Positions 25,019-34,634 are shown, counted from the first letter of the stretch. The stretch is 64,000 nucleotides of DNA from an uncultured Eubacteriales bacterium (GCA_934456435.1 CAKSHH010000012.1:1-64000), one strand, 5' to 3'. The notes: a model not told the origin generated them from the sequence alone. A program made the numbers and translations.

Positions 25019-28000
25019 ATGGTTTACAGAGTTTATGTAGAAAAAAAAACGGAAATTGCCCATGAGGCGAAGAACCTGCTTAAGGAAGCCAACGAGCTTC
25101 TCTCAATAAAGGGTCTTGAGGATGTGAGGATCATCAACCGTTACGATGCCGAAAACATCACAGAGGAGCTTTTTAATTATGCCGTAAAAACAGTTTTTTC
25201 GGAGCCTCAGCTCGATATCGTTTCGAGCGAGATAAATTCCGAAGGCTATTCGTGCTTTGCGGTTGAATATCTTCCCGGTCAGTTTGATCAGAGAGCCGAC
25301 TCCGCCGCACAGTGCATACAGATTATTTCAAAATCCGAGCGTCCTACCGTGCGCACAGCGAAGGTTTATTTGCTCAAGGGCGAGCTTTCCGCAGGCGAAA
25401 TTGATACAATCAAAAAATACGTCATTAACCCCGTCGAAGCGAGAGAGGCTTCACTCACAAAGCCTGAAACTCTTGCCGCAAAGTATGATATTCCGACATC
25501 CGTCGAAACTCTTGACGGCTTCCTTGATTTAACCGACTCGGAGCTTGAAAAATTTGTTGAAGATTTCGGTCTTGCAATGGATATTGACGATATCAAGTTC
25601 TGTCAGAATTATTTTAAATCCGAAAACAGAAATCCGACAATCACCGAAATACGAATGATTGATACCTATTGGTCGGATCATTGCCGCCATACAACATTTT
25701 TGACGGTAATTGACGACGTTACGTTTGAGGACGAGCTTATTCAAAAAACATATGATGAATATCTTGAAACACGCAGATCGCTAGGCAGAACAAAGCCCGT
25801 CTGTCTGATGGACATTGCAACTATCGCTGTCAAGGCGCTTAAAAAGCAGGGAAAGCTTGACAAGCTTGATGAGAGCGAAGAAATCAATGCCTGCACGGTT
25901 AAGATAAATGTTGACGTAGACGGCGTCAGTGAGCCTTGGCTGCTCCTTTTCAAAAATGAAACCCACAACCATCCGACAGAAATCGAGCCCTTCGGCGGTG
26001 CGGCAACATGTATCGGCGGAGCGATTCGTGATCCCCTTTCGGGCAGAAGCTATGTCTACGGAGCTATGCGTGTCACAGGTGCGGCAGATCCCCTGAAGCC
26101 GCTCGATGAAACTATCAAGGGCAAGCTTCCCCAGAGAAAAATCGTAACGACAGCCGCCGCAGGCTATTCGTCCTACGGCAACCAGATAGGTCTTGCAACA
26201 GGAATTGTCGATGAGATCTATCACCCGGGATATGCTGCAAAACGTATGGAAATCGGTGCCGTTATCGCCGCAACTCCTGCAGAAAACGTAAGACGAGAGG
26301 TTCCGACTCCCGGAGATATTGTTATTCTTCTCGGCGGTGCTACAGGTCGTGACGGATGCGGCGGTGCTACAGGCTCATCAAAATCTCACACTGTTTCTTC
26401 TCTTGAGACCTGCGGTGCAGAGGTGCAAAAAGGTAACGCTCCTGAGGAACGCAAACTTCAAAGACTTTTCCGCAATAAAACCGCATGCCGTCTTATCAAG
26501 CGCTGCAACGACTTCGGCGCAGGCGGAGTTTCTGTTGCAATCGGCGAGCTTGCCGACGGACTTGAAATCAATCTTAATGCCGTTCCCAAGAAGTATGAGG
26601 GTCTTGACGGAACAGAGCTTGCAATCAGCGAGAGCCAGGAAAGAATGGCTGTCGTTGTTGAAGCGAATAAGGTTGACGAGTTTCTTTCCCTTGCCAAAGA
26701 AGAAAATCTCAACGCCGTTCCCGTCGCTGTCGTAACCGAACAGCCTCGCCTGAGAATGAATTGGAACGGAAATACAATCGTTGATATCAGCCGTGAATTT
26801 CTTAATTCAAACGGTGCAGACAAGCACATTGTAATCAACACAGAAAAATGTGCCTCGGCAAAACGCAGCTTTAACGGAAGTTTTTCGGAAAGCTATAAAG
26901 AACTTGCCGACGACCTCAACATTTGCTCAAAAAGAGGTCTTTCAGAACGTTTCGATTCAACCATCGGCGCAGGAACCGTTCTTATGCCGTTCGGCGGTAA
27001 AAATCAGCTCACTCCAATTCAGGCAATGGTTCAGAAAATCTCTGTTGAGAAAAAGTCAACCGACGACTGTTCGCTCATGGCGTTCGGCTACAATCCGTTC
27101 ATAACCGAAAAAAGTCCTTATCACGGCGCATATTTAGCTGTTGTCGAGTCAGTCTGCAAGCTTATTGCAAGCGGTACCGATTTCAAGGACGTTTACCTGA
27201 CCTTCCAGGAATATTTCAAGCATCCAGGCAAGGACGGCAAGCGCTGGAGTCAGCCGCTTTCGGCTCTCCTCGGTGCATTTAAGGCACAGATGGAGCTCGG
27301 AATCGGTGCGATCGGAGGAAAAGACTCAATGAGCGGCACATTCGAGAATATCGACGTTCCGCCGACTCTTGTTTCCTTCGCCGTTACAACATCAAAAACA
27401 GACCGAATCGTTTCTCCCGAATTTAAGAAAGCAGGAAACAAGGTCATCTTCCTTCCCTGTCCGTATGACGAAAACAATCTTCCGAAAACCGACTGCCTCA
27501 TTGCTCTTTTTGATAAGGTCGCCGATCTTTTGAAATCGGGAAAAGCGGTTTCATGCTACACTCCCGGTATGGGCGGCATCGCCGAAGCAGTTATGAAAAT
27601 GTGCTTCGGTAACGGACTCGGCTTCAGCTACAGCGAAAAGGCAGATATGAATAAAATTTTCGGCTACAGCTATGCCGGCTTTATTCTTGAGGTCGCAGAC
27701 TGGGACAACGGGGACGAAATAATCGGAACCGTTACCGAAAAAGGTGAAATATCATACCTCGGTGACACCGTGTCGCTTGATTCCCTGCTGAAAATTTACG
27801 AAGATAAATTAGAAAGCGTTTTCACATGCAACATTAAAAATACAGGCAGTAAGCCCGAAAACGTTTCATATACCGCTACAGAGCGTATAGCACCGTCAAT
27901 AAAGGTAGCCAAGCCCCGTGTTCTCATTCCCGTATTCCCGGGCACAAACTGCGAATACGATTCCGCAAAGGCGGTCGCAAACGCAGGTGCAGAGCCGATA

Positions 28001-28711
28001 ATCACGGTTATCAATAATCTCTCTGCAGACGGAATCGCAAGAAGCATTGAAGGCTTTGCAAAAGAACTTAAAAATTCTCAGATCATATTCATTCCCGGCG
28101 GATTTTCAGGCGGAGATGAGCCCGACGGAAGTGGTAAATTCATCACCGCATTTTTCCGCAATCCCGAGATAAAGGAGGGTGTCACAGAGCTTCTTGAACG
28201 CCGTGACGGTCTTATGTGCGGCATCTGCAACGGCTTCCAGGCTCTTATAAAGCTCGGACTTGTGCCTTACGGAAAAATCATCAACACCGATGAAAATTGC
28301 CCGACGCTTACATTCAACACAATTGCAAGGCATCAGTCAAGAATCGTTCGCACAAGGATCGCTTCAAACAAATCCCCGTGGCTGTCTGAAATGAACGTCG
28401 GCGATATTGTCAATGTCCCGATTTCTCATGGCGAAGGTCGCTTCCTTGCCAATGACGAAACGATACGCCGCCTTATCGAAAACGGACAGATCGCAACTCA
28501 GTATGTCGATTCCGAAGGAAATGCTTCAAATGATATCCACTTTAATCCCAACGACTCAGCCTATGCAATCGAGGGCATCACCTCCCCCGACGGCAGAGTT
28601 TTCGGAAAAATGGGTCACAGCGAAAGAATCGGAGCGGGACTTTATAAAAATGTTCCCGGCAATTATAACATACATATGTTTGAATCAGCCGTAAAATATT
28701 TTAACAAGTGA
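25019..28711 (+). CDS. purL: FGAM synthase, single-chain PurL with glutaminase
   Basis: 1230 residues. Order: PurS-like N-terminus; linker; FGAM synthetase halves with DTYWSDHCRHTTF (about 216-228), FKNETHNHPTEIEPFGGAAT and GGKDSMSGTF; then a C-terminal class I amidotransferase (about 960-1230) with nucleophile in LMCGICNGFQALIKLG and the His/Glu of ISHGEGRF. Separate purS and purQ are therefore not needed. It converts FGAR to FGAM with glutamine and ATP. GGAGG lies just before the ATG, and it overlaps the upstream part of the fhs leader by a few bases. Confidence 0.96.
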   Translation: MVYRVYVEKKTEIAHEAKNLLKEANELLSIKGLEDVRIINRYDAENITEELFNYAVKTVFSEPQLDIVSSEINSEGYSCFAVEYLPGQFDQRADSAAQCIQIISKSERPTVRTAKVYLLKGELSAGEIDTIKKYVINPVEAREASLTKPETLAAKYDIPTSVETLDGFLDLTDSELEKFVEDFGLAMDIDDIKFCQNYFKSENRNPTITEIRMIDTYWSDHCRHTTFLTVIDDVTFEDELIQKTYDEYLETRRSLGRTKPVCLMDIATIAVKALKKQGKLDKLDESEEINACTVKINVDVDGVSEPWLLLFKNETHNHPTEIEPFGGAATCIGGAIRDPLSGRSYVYGAMRVTGAADPLKPLDETIKGKLPQRKIVTTAAAGYSSYGNQIGLATGIVDEIYHPGYAAKRMEIGAVIAATPAENVRREVPTPGDIVILLGGATGRDGCGGATGSSKSHTVSSLETCGAEVQKGNAPEERKLQRLFRNKTACRLIKRCNDFGAGGVSVAIGELADGLEINLNAVPKKYEGLDGTELAISESQERMAVVVEANKVDEFLSLAKEENLNAVPVAVVTEQPRLRMNWNGNTIVDISREFLNSNGADKHIVINTEKCASAKRSFNGSFSESYKELADDLNICSKRGLSERFDSTIGAGTVLMPFGGKNQLTPIQAMVQKISVEKKSTDDCSLMAFGYNPFITEKSPYHGAYLAVVESVCKLIASGTDFKDVYLTFQEYFKHPGKDGKRWSQPLSALLGAFKAQMELGIGAIGGKDSMSGTFENIDVPPTLVSFAVTTSKTDRIVSPEFKKAGNKVIFLPCPYDENNLPKTDCLIALFDKVADLLKSGKAVSCYTPGMGGIAEAVMKMCFGNGLGFSYSEKADMNKIFGYSYAGFILEVADWDNGDEIIGTVTEKGEISYLGDTVSLDSLLKIYEDKLESVFTCNIKNTGSKPENVSYTATERIAPSIKVAKPRVLIPVFPGTNCEYDSAKAVANAGAEPIITVINNLSADGIARSIEGFAKELKNSQIIFIPGGFSGGDEPDGSGKFITAFFRNPEIKEGVTELLERRDGLMCGICNGFQALIKLGLVPYGKIINTDENCPTLTFNTIARHQSRIVRTRIASNKSPWLSEMNVGDIVNVPISHGEGRFLANDETIRRLIENGQIATQYVDSEGNASNDIHFNPNDSAYAIEGITSPDGRVFGKMGHSERIGAGLYKNVPGNYNIHMFESAVKYFNK

Positions 28712-28722
28712 GGAGTATAGCC

Positions 28723-30399
28723 ATGTCACAACTTTCCGATATTGAAATAGCTCAGCAGTGCAAGCCAAGGCACATTACAGAAATTGCAAAAAAAGCACAC
28801 ATTGATGAAAAATACATCGAACAGTACGGAAACTATAAAGCCAAAATCGATCCGCAGCTTTTAAAGGAAACCGACAGGAAAAACGGCAAGCTTATACTTG
28901 TCACCGCCATCACCCCCACCCCTGCCGGAGAGGGCAAGACAACGACTACAATAGGTCTAGCCGATGGTCTTGCGCGTCTCGGCAAGGATGTAACCGTGGC
29001 ACTTCGTGAGCCGTCACTCGGTCCTGTTTTCGGCATAAAGGGCGGTGCCGCAGGCGGCGGCTATGCTCAGGTCGTTCCCATGGAGGACATCAATCTTCAT
29101 TTCACGGGAGATTTCCATGCAATCGGAGCGGCGAACAACCTCCTCGCCGCAATGCTCGACAATCATATTCAGCAGGGCAACGCTTTGGGAATTGACGTCA
29201 AAAAAATCACATGGAAGCGCTGTGTTGACATGAACGACCGTCAGCTTCGTTACGTTGTTGACGGACTCGGCGGACGTGTAAACGGCACTCCCCGTGAGGA
29301 CGGCTTTGACATCACCGTTGCGAGCGAGATCATGGCAGTTTTCTGCCTCGCGACCTCTATTTCAGACCTCAAGGAGCGTCTGTCGAAAATCATCGTCGGT
29401 TATACCTATGATGACAAACCCGTAACCGCAGGTGACCTCCACGCACAGGGTGCAATGACCGCTCTCTTGAAGGATGCAATCAAGCCCAATCTTGTTCAGA
29501 CACTCGAAGGAACGCCCGCATTTGTTCACGGCGGCCCCTTTGCCAACATTGCTCACGGCTGTAATTCGGTAATGGCAACGCAAATGGCACTTAAAATGGG
29601 CGACTATACCGTTACGGAGGCAGGCTTCGGCGCCGACCTCGGAGCAGAAAAATTTCTCGACATCAAATGCCGCATGGCAGGCCTTGTGCCCGATGCGGTT
29701 GTTATCGTCGCAACCGTCCGTGCTCTGAAAATGCACGGCGGACTTGATAAAAAAGAGCTTGCAACCGAGGATATTTCCGCTTTGGAAAAGGGAATTCCAA
29801 ACCTTCTCCGTCACGTTTCCAATATCAAAAACATTTACAAGCTTCCGTGCGTCGTCGCCGTAAACAGATTCCCGACGGATACGGATAACGAAATCAACTT
29901 CATTATCAAGAAATGCCGTAAGCTTGGCGTTAATACGGTTCTTTCAACCGTTTGGGCTGAGGGCGGCAAAGGCGGAGAAGTCCTTGCAAAAGAGGTTATT
30001 CGTCTTTGTGAGGAAGAAAAAGGCAATTTCACTTTCTCCTACGGTGATGAGCTTTCAATCACGGAAAAGGTTGATGCAATCGTCAAGAAGGTCTACGGCG
30101 GAAAGGGAATCAACATTTTGCCGAACGCAAAGAAACAGATCGCTCAGCTTGAAAGCCTCGGCTTCGGAAAATTCCCTGTTTGTATTGCAAAAACGCAGTA
30201 CAGCTTTTCCGACGATCCGACAAAGCTCGGCGCACCCGAGGACTTCACCGTAACAGTTAAGAACGTCAAGGTCAGCGCAGGTGCAGGATTTATTGTTGTT
30301 CTGACAGGCGATATCATGACCATGCCCGGACTACCGAAAAAACCTGCGGCGGAAAATATCGACGTTGACGATAACGGAAAAATCATCGGTTTGTTCTGA
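28723..30399 (+). CDS. fhs: Formate-tetrahydrofolate ligase, Fhs
   Basis: 558 residues from the ATG at 28723, which has GAGGAG upstream; an earlier in-frame start lies within purL. TPTPAGEGKTTTTIGLADGL (about 63-82) is the ATP loop; REPSLGPVFGIKGGAAGGGY follows, as in all Fhs. It makes 10-formyl-THF from formate, THF and ATP. As last gene of the operon it supplies PurN and AICAR formyltransferase; formate could come through the FNT channel encoded mid-operon. Confidence 0.96.
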   Translation: MSQLSDIEIAQQCKPRHITEIAKKAHIDEKYIEQYGNYKAKIDPQLLKETDRKNGKLILVTAITPTPAGEGKTTTTIGLADGLARLGKDVTVALREPSLGPVFGIKGGAAGGGYAQVVPMEDINLHFTGDFHAIGAANNLLAAMLDNHIQQGNALGIDVKKITWKRCVDMNDRQLRYVVDGLGGRVNGTPREDGFDITVASEIMAVFCLATSISDLKERLSKIIVGYTYDDKPVTAGDLHAQGAMTALLKDAIKPNLVQTLEGTPAFVHGGPFANIAHGCNSVMATQMALKMGDYTVTEAGFGADLGAEKFLDIKCRMAGLVPDAVVIVATVRALKMHGGLDKKELATEDISALEKGIPNLLRHVSNIKNIYKLPCVVAVNRFPTDTDNEINFIIKKCRKLGVNTVLSTVWAEGGKGGEVLAKEVIRLCEEEKGNFTFSYGDELSITEKVDAIVKKVYGGKGINILPNAKKQIAQLESLGFGKFPVCIAKTQYSFSDDPTKLGAPEDFTVTVKNVKVSAGAGFIVVLTGDIMTMPGLPKKPAAENIDVDDNGKIIGLF

Positions 30400-30461
30400 T
30401 TTTAAATCATAAATAACGCAAAACTAAAAGCAATATTTGTTAAACTATAAAATATTAAGCA

Positions 30462-30498
30462 AAAACCCTGCCGAATTTGAATTTTCGGTAGGGTTTTA
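30462..30498 (+). terminator. Terminator of the purine operon
   Basis: AAAACCCTGCCGAA and TTCGGTAGGGTTTT form a 14-bp stem with one wobble, ending in T-rich sequence. Confidence 0.85.
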
Positions 30499-30552
30499 AT
30501 TGTTTTTCAAGATATTCTAATGATATAAACACAGAATAGCAAGGTTTTTAAC

Positions 30553-31196
30553 TTATTTAAGTCCAAGACCGTTTACCCAGCTTGTGACATCACTTGCGGA
30601 AGCACCGGAAGAAAATCTCTCGCCGTCCTGCCAATCGCCTGTGTCTGCCGTCTCTGCCAGAAGCTTACTGCTCTGACCGAGTCCCGACGATGCGGACGTG
30701 CAGAACGGAATAACGGTTTTACCCGTAAATCATTGCCCTTAACAAAGTTATTTACAGACCAGGCGGCTATTGCCCACCAAATCGGATAGCCGATGAACAC
30801 TGTGTCATAGTCCGCCCAATTGTCTAGAGTTGTCTTTTCGAGCGCAATATCACGCTTGCTCTCGTCGTTGTGTTCGGCGTTTACACGGCTGTCGCTGTCT
30901 GTCCAATCGAGATCCTTGCTCGAATACTTATCCTTTGGTGCAATTTCAAAAACATTTGCCCCAACGGTTTCGGCAATCGTCTGTGCAACAGCCTTTGTGC
31001 TGCCTGTTGCAGAATAATAGACGACAAGTATCTTGCCTGAGTTCGGGTGGTTAGAGTTGGTTGAGGGAGTATTTTTATCCGCCGAGGCAGGTGTTGATGT
31101 GGTTGGCTTGTCTGCTCTGTCCGATGACGTGTTTCCGCAGGCAGCAAATGTAAATATAGGTGTGATTGCCAATAAAACTGCGATTATCTTTTTCAT
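30553..31196 (-). pseudogene. Frameshifted flavodoxin lipoprotein
   Basis: It starts with a lipoprotein signal (lipobox TFAAC) and follows the 2.8-kb flavodoxin lipoprotein through YYSATGSTKAVAQTIAE and VFIGYPIWWAIAAW. At about 30726 one base is missing after VNNFVKGND. The correct frame resumes as GKTVIPFCTSASSGLGQ and ends GLGLK at 30553, while the shifted frame ends at 30573 with an unrelated tail. A 104-bp stretch (30605-30708) is identical but for one base to 2857-2960. It lies next to a decayed Fe-ADH fragment in the same order as the intact pair. Confidence 0.85.
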
Positions 31197-31263
31197 AGTC
31201 ATAGTCATCCTTTATTTCTGTTCGTCAATGGAGAATGTCATTGTTGCGTATTTTAGAATCACT

Positions 31264-31569
31264 TTATTTACATTCTTCATAAATTGTTACTATTTCCTCG
31301 TGGGTCAATTTTTTGTAGCTTCCGGGTACAATACCGCAGGAGTCTGCAATTTCTTTAATGTTGATATTTTCATCAATACCAAGCTCCTTAAAGGTTGTCG
31401 GCATACCGATTTCCTTAATAAAATCGGCAAGAGCCTCAACGCCTGCCTTTGCAAGCTACTCGTCTGTTTGTTCGTCCTTTGAAATACCCCAAACATTAGC
31501 CGCAAACTGTGCAAACTTCTTCTCACCTGCCTTGCAAATATGTCGGTAATAAACGGGATACGGCACAGC
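31264..31569 (-). pseudogene. 3' fragment of an iron-containing alcohol dehydrogenase
   Basis: The minus strand encodes AVPYPVYYRHICKAGEKKFA through KKLTHEEIVTIYEECK, aligned with the last ~100 residues of the Fe-ADH at 3.5-4.6 kb. An in-frame TAG follows EQTDE. The first three quarters are missing; the fragment is joined to the LysR remnant at about 31565. Order and orientation copy the ADH-flavodoxin pair of the redox operon, so this is a decayed duplicate or paralogous locus. Confidence 0.85.
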
Positions 31570-32097
31570 AAAACGGCTCGCGTGACAGCTCCAAGCCCTC
31601 GCATTTTCTCAGGTGCAACATCGCATCGTCGAATATTCCGCCAACAACATCAATATTTTTACCGAGATTGCCGAGAATTTCCTTTGCGTTTTCAGATGTA
31701 TTTCAAAGGGTATAATTTCAAATTTTATATCGGGACATTTGTCCTGAATCTTTGGCCATAATCGCATAAGAAGCTGAGCGGGAGTTATCGGCGAAGAACC
31801 GATACGGATGATATTCTCCCCTTCGCTCATTGCGTTTTTTGCCCTGACAACGCTGTCCTTGCAATATCTGATAATGTATTTTGCATCCTGATAAAGCAAT
31901 TTTCCTGCCTTTGTCAGTATCAGCCCACGGTGTGTACGCTCAAATAAAACAAGGTCAAGCGAGCTTTCGAGCAAATTGATTTGCTTAATAACGGCAGTCG
32001 GTGTAATATACAATTCCTCCGCCGCCTTGTTAAAGCTCCCCGCATCTGCAACCTTTATAAATGTTTCTATCTGCGGATTTATACATCGTCCCACCAC
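31560..32097 (-). pseudogene. LysR-family regulator, truncated and frameshifted
   Basis: The N-terminal winged helix is intact (ETFIKVADAGSFNKAAEELY, then ITPTAVIKQINLLESSLDLV), and the start of the effector domain follows (IRIGSSPITPAQLLMRLW). A one-base deletion near 31700 shifts the frame; with it corrected the text continues NAKEILGNLGKNIDVVGGIF and ELSREPFCCAV, then breaks at the ADH fragment. The normal length is about 300 residues. Possible start codons are GTG at 32097 or a lost ATG (ATA) in front of NPQIETF. Confidence 0.8.
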
Positions 32098-32276
32098 CCT
32101 TTTTATAATTATATCCGTTTGAGCACTGTATGTCAGATTTGTTTAATATCAAATTAGAAACAGTGCAATGATAAATAGCTGTCCCGACAACTCCCCTGCT
32201 TCGCACTTTTTCCTATATAAAAATGTTACAATTCCAAATATTCGTTGATTTTTTGTAAATATAAGGTATGCGGAAA

Positions 32277-32305
32277 TCCCTCCGAGACATAAAATCTCGG
32301 AGGGA
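32277..32305 (-). terminator. Stem-loop after the small ORF
   Basis: CCCTCCGAGA and TCTCGGAGGG form a 10-bp stem; the T run is poor, so it may be a transcript-end stabiliser rather than a strong terminator. Confidence 0.5.
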
Positions 32306-32316
32306 AACTTAATAGA

Positions 32317-32385
32317 TTATCTAAGTAACCAGCCGTAATCTTGCCGACAGTCAATAATATAGTCGACATATACTCTATCCACCAT
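32317..32385 (-). CDS. Very small ORF, doubtful
   Basis: Twenty-two codons starting MVDRVYVDYIIDCRQDYGWL. The ATG overlaps the end of the 50-residue gene, as in a translationally coupled pair. No domain is recognisable; it may be a 5' remnant of a lost partner gene. Confidence 0.25.
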   Translation of the reverse strand: MVDRVYVDYIIDCRQDYGWLLR

Positions 32386-32527
32386 CTTCTATTACAGTAT
32401 CGAGATAGCGGTCTAATTCATCAACCGATATTCCCCTTTTTTCTGCAAGGCGTTCCTCTTCAACAGCTATAAGCTTTTCGCAAAGTTCACGCATCTTTTT
32501 CTCATCAAAATAAGTTGTTGTAAGCAT
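32375..32527 (-). CDS. Small helical protein, 50 residues, unknown
   Basis: The protein starts MLTTTYFDEKKMRELCEKLI and ends LDRYLDTVIEDGG. It is highly charged and probably all-helical, with VEEERLAEKRGISVDELDRY suggesting a coiled or HTH-like segment. GGAG lies 8 bp before the ATG and a TTGACA/CATAAT promoter about 25 bp further up, so expression is credible. Size and coupling to a tiny downstream frame recall antitoxin genes, but no toxin is seen and no family is recognised. Confidence 0.5.
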   Translation of the reverse strand: MLTTTYFDEKKMRELCEKLIAVEEERLAEKRGISVDELDRYLDTVIEDGG

Positions 32528-32549
32528 ATAATCATCTCCATACGGTTAT

Positions 32550-32578
32550 ATTATGATATAATTATAACACATTGTCAA
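32550..32578 (-). promoter_or_regulatory. Promoter of the 50-residue ORF
   Basis: TTGACA, 17 bp and CATAAT on the minus strand. Confidence 0.6.
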
Positions 32579-32618
32579 CACCTAAAGTGAACAGTCGGAT
32601 TTTAAAAATATACATCAA

Positions 32619-32670
32619 TATTCATTCCTGCCGAAAATGTGGTTTTTTTCGGCGGGAATATTTTTTATGC
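32619..32670. terminator. Orphan terminator-like hairpin
   Basis: CTGCCGAAAA pairs with TTTTCGGCGG, extended by AATATTC/GAATATT and followed on the plus strand by TTTTTT. No plus-strand gene ends here. The region 32579-32780 also has three GAGGAC words and no credible gene. Confidence 0.45.
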
Positions 32671-32781
32671 GGTGAAAAAGCTGTTCTGTCCTCAAAATTC
32701 GGGACGAAAAAAGAGGACAAAACGGGGATTATGAGGACAAATGAGGACCGAGGGCATTTTGAAAAGTCGATTTCGAGACAG

Positions 32782-32815
32782 AAAAAGAGCCTCGCTCGAA
32801 GTGAGCGAAGCTCTG
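32782..32815 (-). terminator. Terminator of the GGGtGRT/IscU-like operon
   Basis: AGAGC-T-TCGCTC and GAGCGA-G-GCTCT form a stem followed by TTTTTC on the minus strand. A second hairpin, CTGACGC/GCGTCAG, lies between it and the stop codon (about 32858-32873). Confidence 0.7.
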
Positions 32816-32877
32816 AAAGTGTTGATTTATAAGGCTTATTACGCAAGTAACAAGGTTCTGACGCTTGCGTCAGGTTC

Positions 32878-33876
32878 TTACTTCATAGCCTCTTCAACAG
32901 CAACAGCAGTTGCAACGGTAGCACCAACCATCGGGTTGTTGCCCATACCGATGAGACCCATCATTTCAACGTGAGCGGGAACTGAAGAAGAACCTGCGAA
33001 CTGAGCGTCAGAATGCATACGGCCCATTGTGTCGGTAAGACCGTAAGAGGACGGACCGGCAGCCATGTTGTCCGGGTGAAGTGTACGGCCTGTGCCGCCA
33101 CCCGAAGCAACCGAGAAGTAATTTACGCCGTTCTCAACACACCACTTCTTGTATGTGCCTGCAACGGGATGCTGGAAACGAGTCGGGTTCGTTGAGTTAC
33201 CTGTGATGGAAACACCGACGTTCTCAAGCTTCATGATAGCAACGCCCTCCGGAACGTTATCTGCGCCGTAGCACTTAACGTCAGCTCTGGGGCCGTTTGA
33301 ATATGCCTTTTCGTAAACAACCTTGACCTCTTCCTTGTACGGGTCAAACTCTGTCTCAACATAAGTGAAACCGTTGATTCTGGAGATTATCATAGCCGCG
33401 TCCTTACCGAGACCGTTAAGGATAACACGAAGCGGCTTAACTCTTACCTTGTTAGCGTTAAGAGCGATTTTGATAGCACCCTCGGCAGCTGCAAATGACT
33501 CGTGACCTGCGAGGAATGCGAAGCACTCTGTCTCCTCGGAGAGAAGTCTCTTGCCGAGGTTACCGTGACCGAGACCAACCTTACGGTTCTCGGCAACAGA
33601 ACCGGGAATGCAGAAGCTCTGAAGACCGATACCGATAGCGGCAGCAGCATCAGCAGCCTTTTTGCAGCCCATCTTGATAGCGATAGCTGCGCCTACTGTG
33701 TAAGCCCAGATAGCATTTTCAAAGCAAATGGGCTGAGTTGAACGAACGATCTGATCAACGTCGATACCCTTTGCAAGTGTGATTTCCTTACATTCGTCGA
33801 TGGAGGAAATACCGTATTCTTTAAGAACGCCGAGGATCTTAGCCTCACGTCTCTCATAACCTTCAAACTGTGCCAT
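32878..33876 (-). CDS. GGGtGRT family protein, function unknown
   Basis: 332 residues, predicted cytoplasmic. The family name comes from the motif seen here as VASGGGTGRTLHPDNMAAGP (about 260-279), followed by SSYGLTDTMGRMHSDAQFAG. Other conserved blocks are GLGHGNLGKRLLSEETECFA and NSTNPTRFQHPVAG. The protein is highly conserved but uncharacterised. It follows the IscU-like gene by 19 bp and shares its promoter, so a role in Fe-S or sulfur-dependent maturation of a specific target is likely but inferred. AGGAGG precedes the ATG. Confidence 0.8.
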   Translation of the reverse strand: MAQFEGYERREAKILGVLKEYGISSIDECKEITLAKGIDVDQIVRSTQPICFENAIWAYTVGAAIAIKMGCKKAADAAAAIGIGLQSFCIPGSVAENRKVGLGHGNLGKRLLSEETECFAFLAGHESFAAAEGAIKIALNANKVRVKPLRVILNGLGKDAAMIISRINGFTYVETEFDPYKEEVKVVYEKAYSNGPRADVKCYGADNVPEGVAIMKLENVGVSITGNSTNPTRFQHPVAGTYKKWCVENGVNYFSVASGGGTGRTLHPDNMAAGPSSYGLTDTMGRMHSDAQFAGSSSVPAHVEMMGLIGMGNNPMVGATVATAVAVEEAMK

Positions 33877-33895
33877 TGCGTTATTCCTCCTTCAA

Positions 33896-34588
33896 TTATT
33901 CTTTTCTCGGGTCGATATACTTAACAGCTTCATCGAAGCGGCCGTATGTGCCCTTGGATTTTTCATAAGCTTCGTTCGGCTCCATACCCTTCTTGATGAA
34001 GTCAGTCATCTTGCCGAGAGAAACGAACTCATAACCGATAACCTGATCGTCAGCGTCAAGAGCCATTCTTGTGCAATAGCCCTCTGTCATCTCAAGATAA
34101 CGAACGCCCTTTGCCTTTGTGCCGTACATTGTGCCGACCATTGAACGAGAACCCTTACCGAGATCCTCCATACCTGCGCCGATTACAAGACCGTCCTCTG
34201 AGAAAGCGGACTGTGTACGGCCGTAAACGATCTGAAGGAAGAGCTCACGCATAGCTGTATTGATAGCGTCACAAACAAGGTCTGTGTTGAGAGCCTCAAG
34301 AATCGTCTTTCCGGGAAGGATCTCAGCCGCCATAGCTGCGGAATGTGTCATACCTGAGCAGCCGATAGTTTCAATAAGAGCCTCTTCGATAACGCCGCCC
34401 TTAACATTAAGTGAAAGCTTGCAGGCGCCCTGCTGAGGTGCACACCAGCCCACACCGTGGGTATAGCCTGAAATATCTGTGATCTGCTTTGCAGCAATCC
34501 ACTTGCCTTCTTCGGGAATCGGAGCCGGATCATGTTTCGGACCCTTAGCTACACAGCACATTCCCTGAACTTCTGCTGAATAGTTCAT
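33896..34588 (-). CDS. IscU/NifU-like iron-sulfur scaffold (GGGtGRT partner)
   Basis: 230 residues from the ATG at 34588, chosen for AAAGGAG 8-9 bp upstream. GYTHGVGWCAPQQGACKLSL and ETIGCSGMTHSAAMAAEIL are the two scaffold cysteine regions; a further Cys lies in EGYCTRMALD. It is longer than IscU (about 130 residues), with a C-terminal extension typical of this clostridial subgroup. The usual IscS partner is not adjacent. It is first in a two-gene operon with GGGtGRT. Confidence 0.78.
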   Translation of the reverse strand: MNYSAEVQGMCCVAKGPKHDPAPIPEEGKWIAAKQITDISGYTHGVGWCAPQQGACKLSLNVKGGVIEEALIETIGCSGMTHSAAMAAEILPGKTILEALNTDLVCDAINTAMRELFLQIVYGRTQSAFSEDGLVIGAGMEDLGKGSRSMVGTMYGTKAKGVRYLEMTEGYCTRMALDADDQVIGYEFVSLGKMTDFIKKGMEPNEAYEKSKGTYGRFDEAVKYIDPRKE

Positions 34589-34634
34589 TATAAAAATCTC
34601 CTTTCGGTTTTTCGGGTGTTTCCCAATCTTAATT

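Noticed and set aside
32567..32600. A partial match to the MerR operator (CCTAAAGTGAAC)
   Set aside because: Only one half of the dyad is present and the promoter there has a 17-bp spacer at a different offset.
32572..32832. An 86-codon plus-strand frame
   Set aside because: It runs through two terminator hairpins on the other strand and has no ribosome site.
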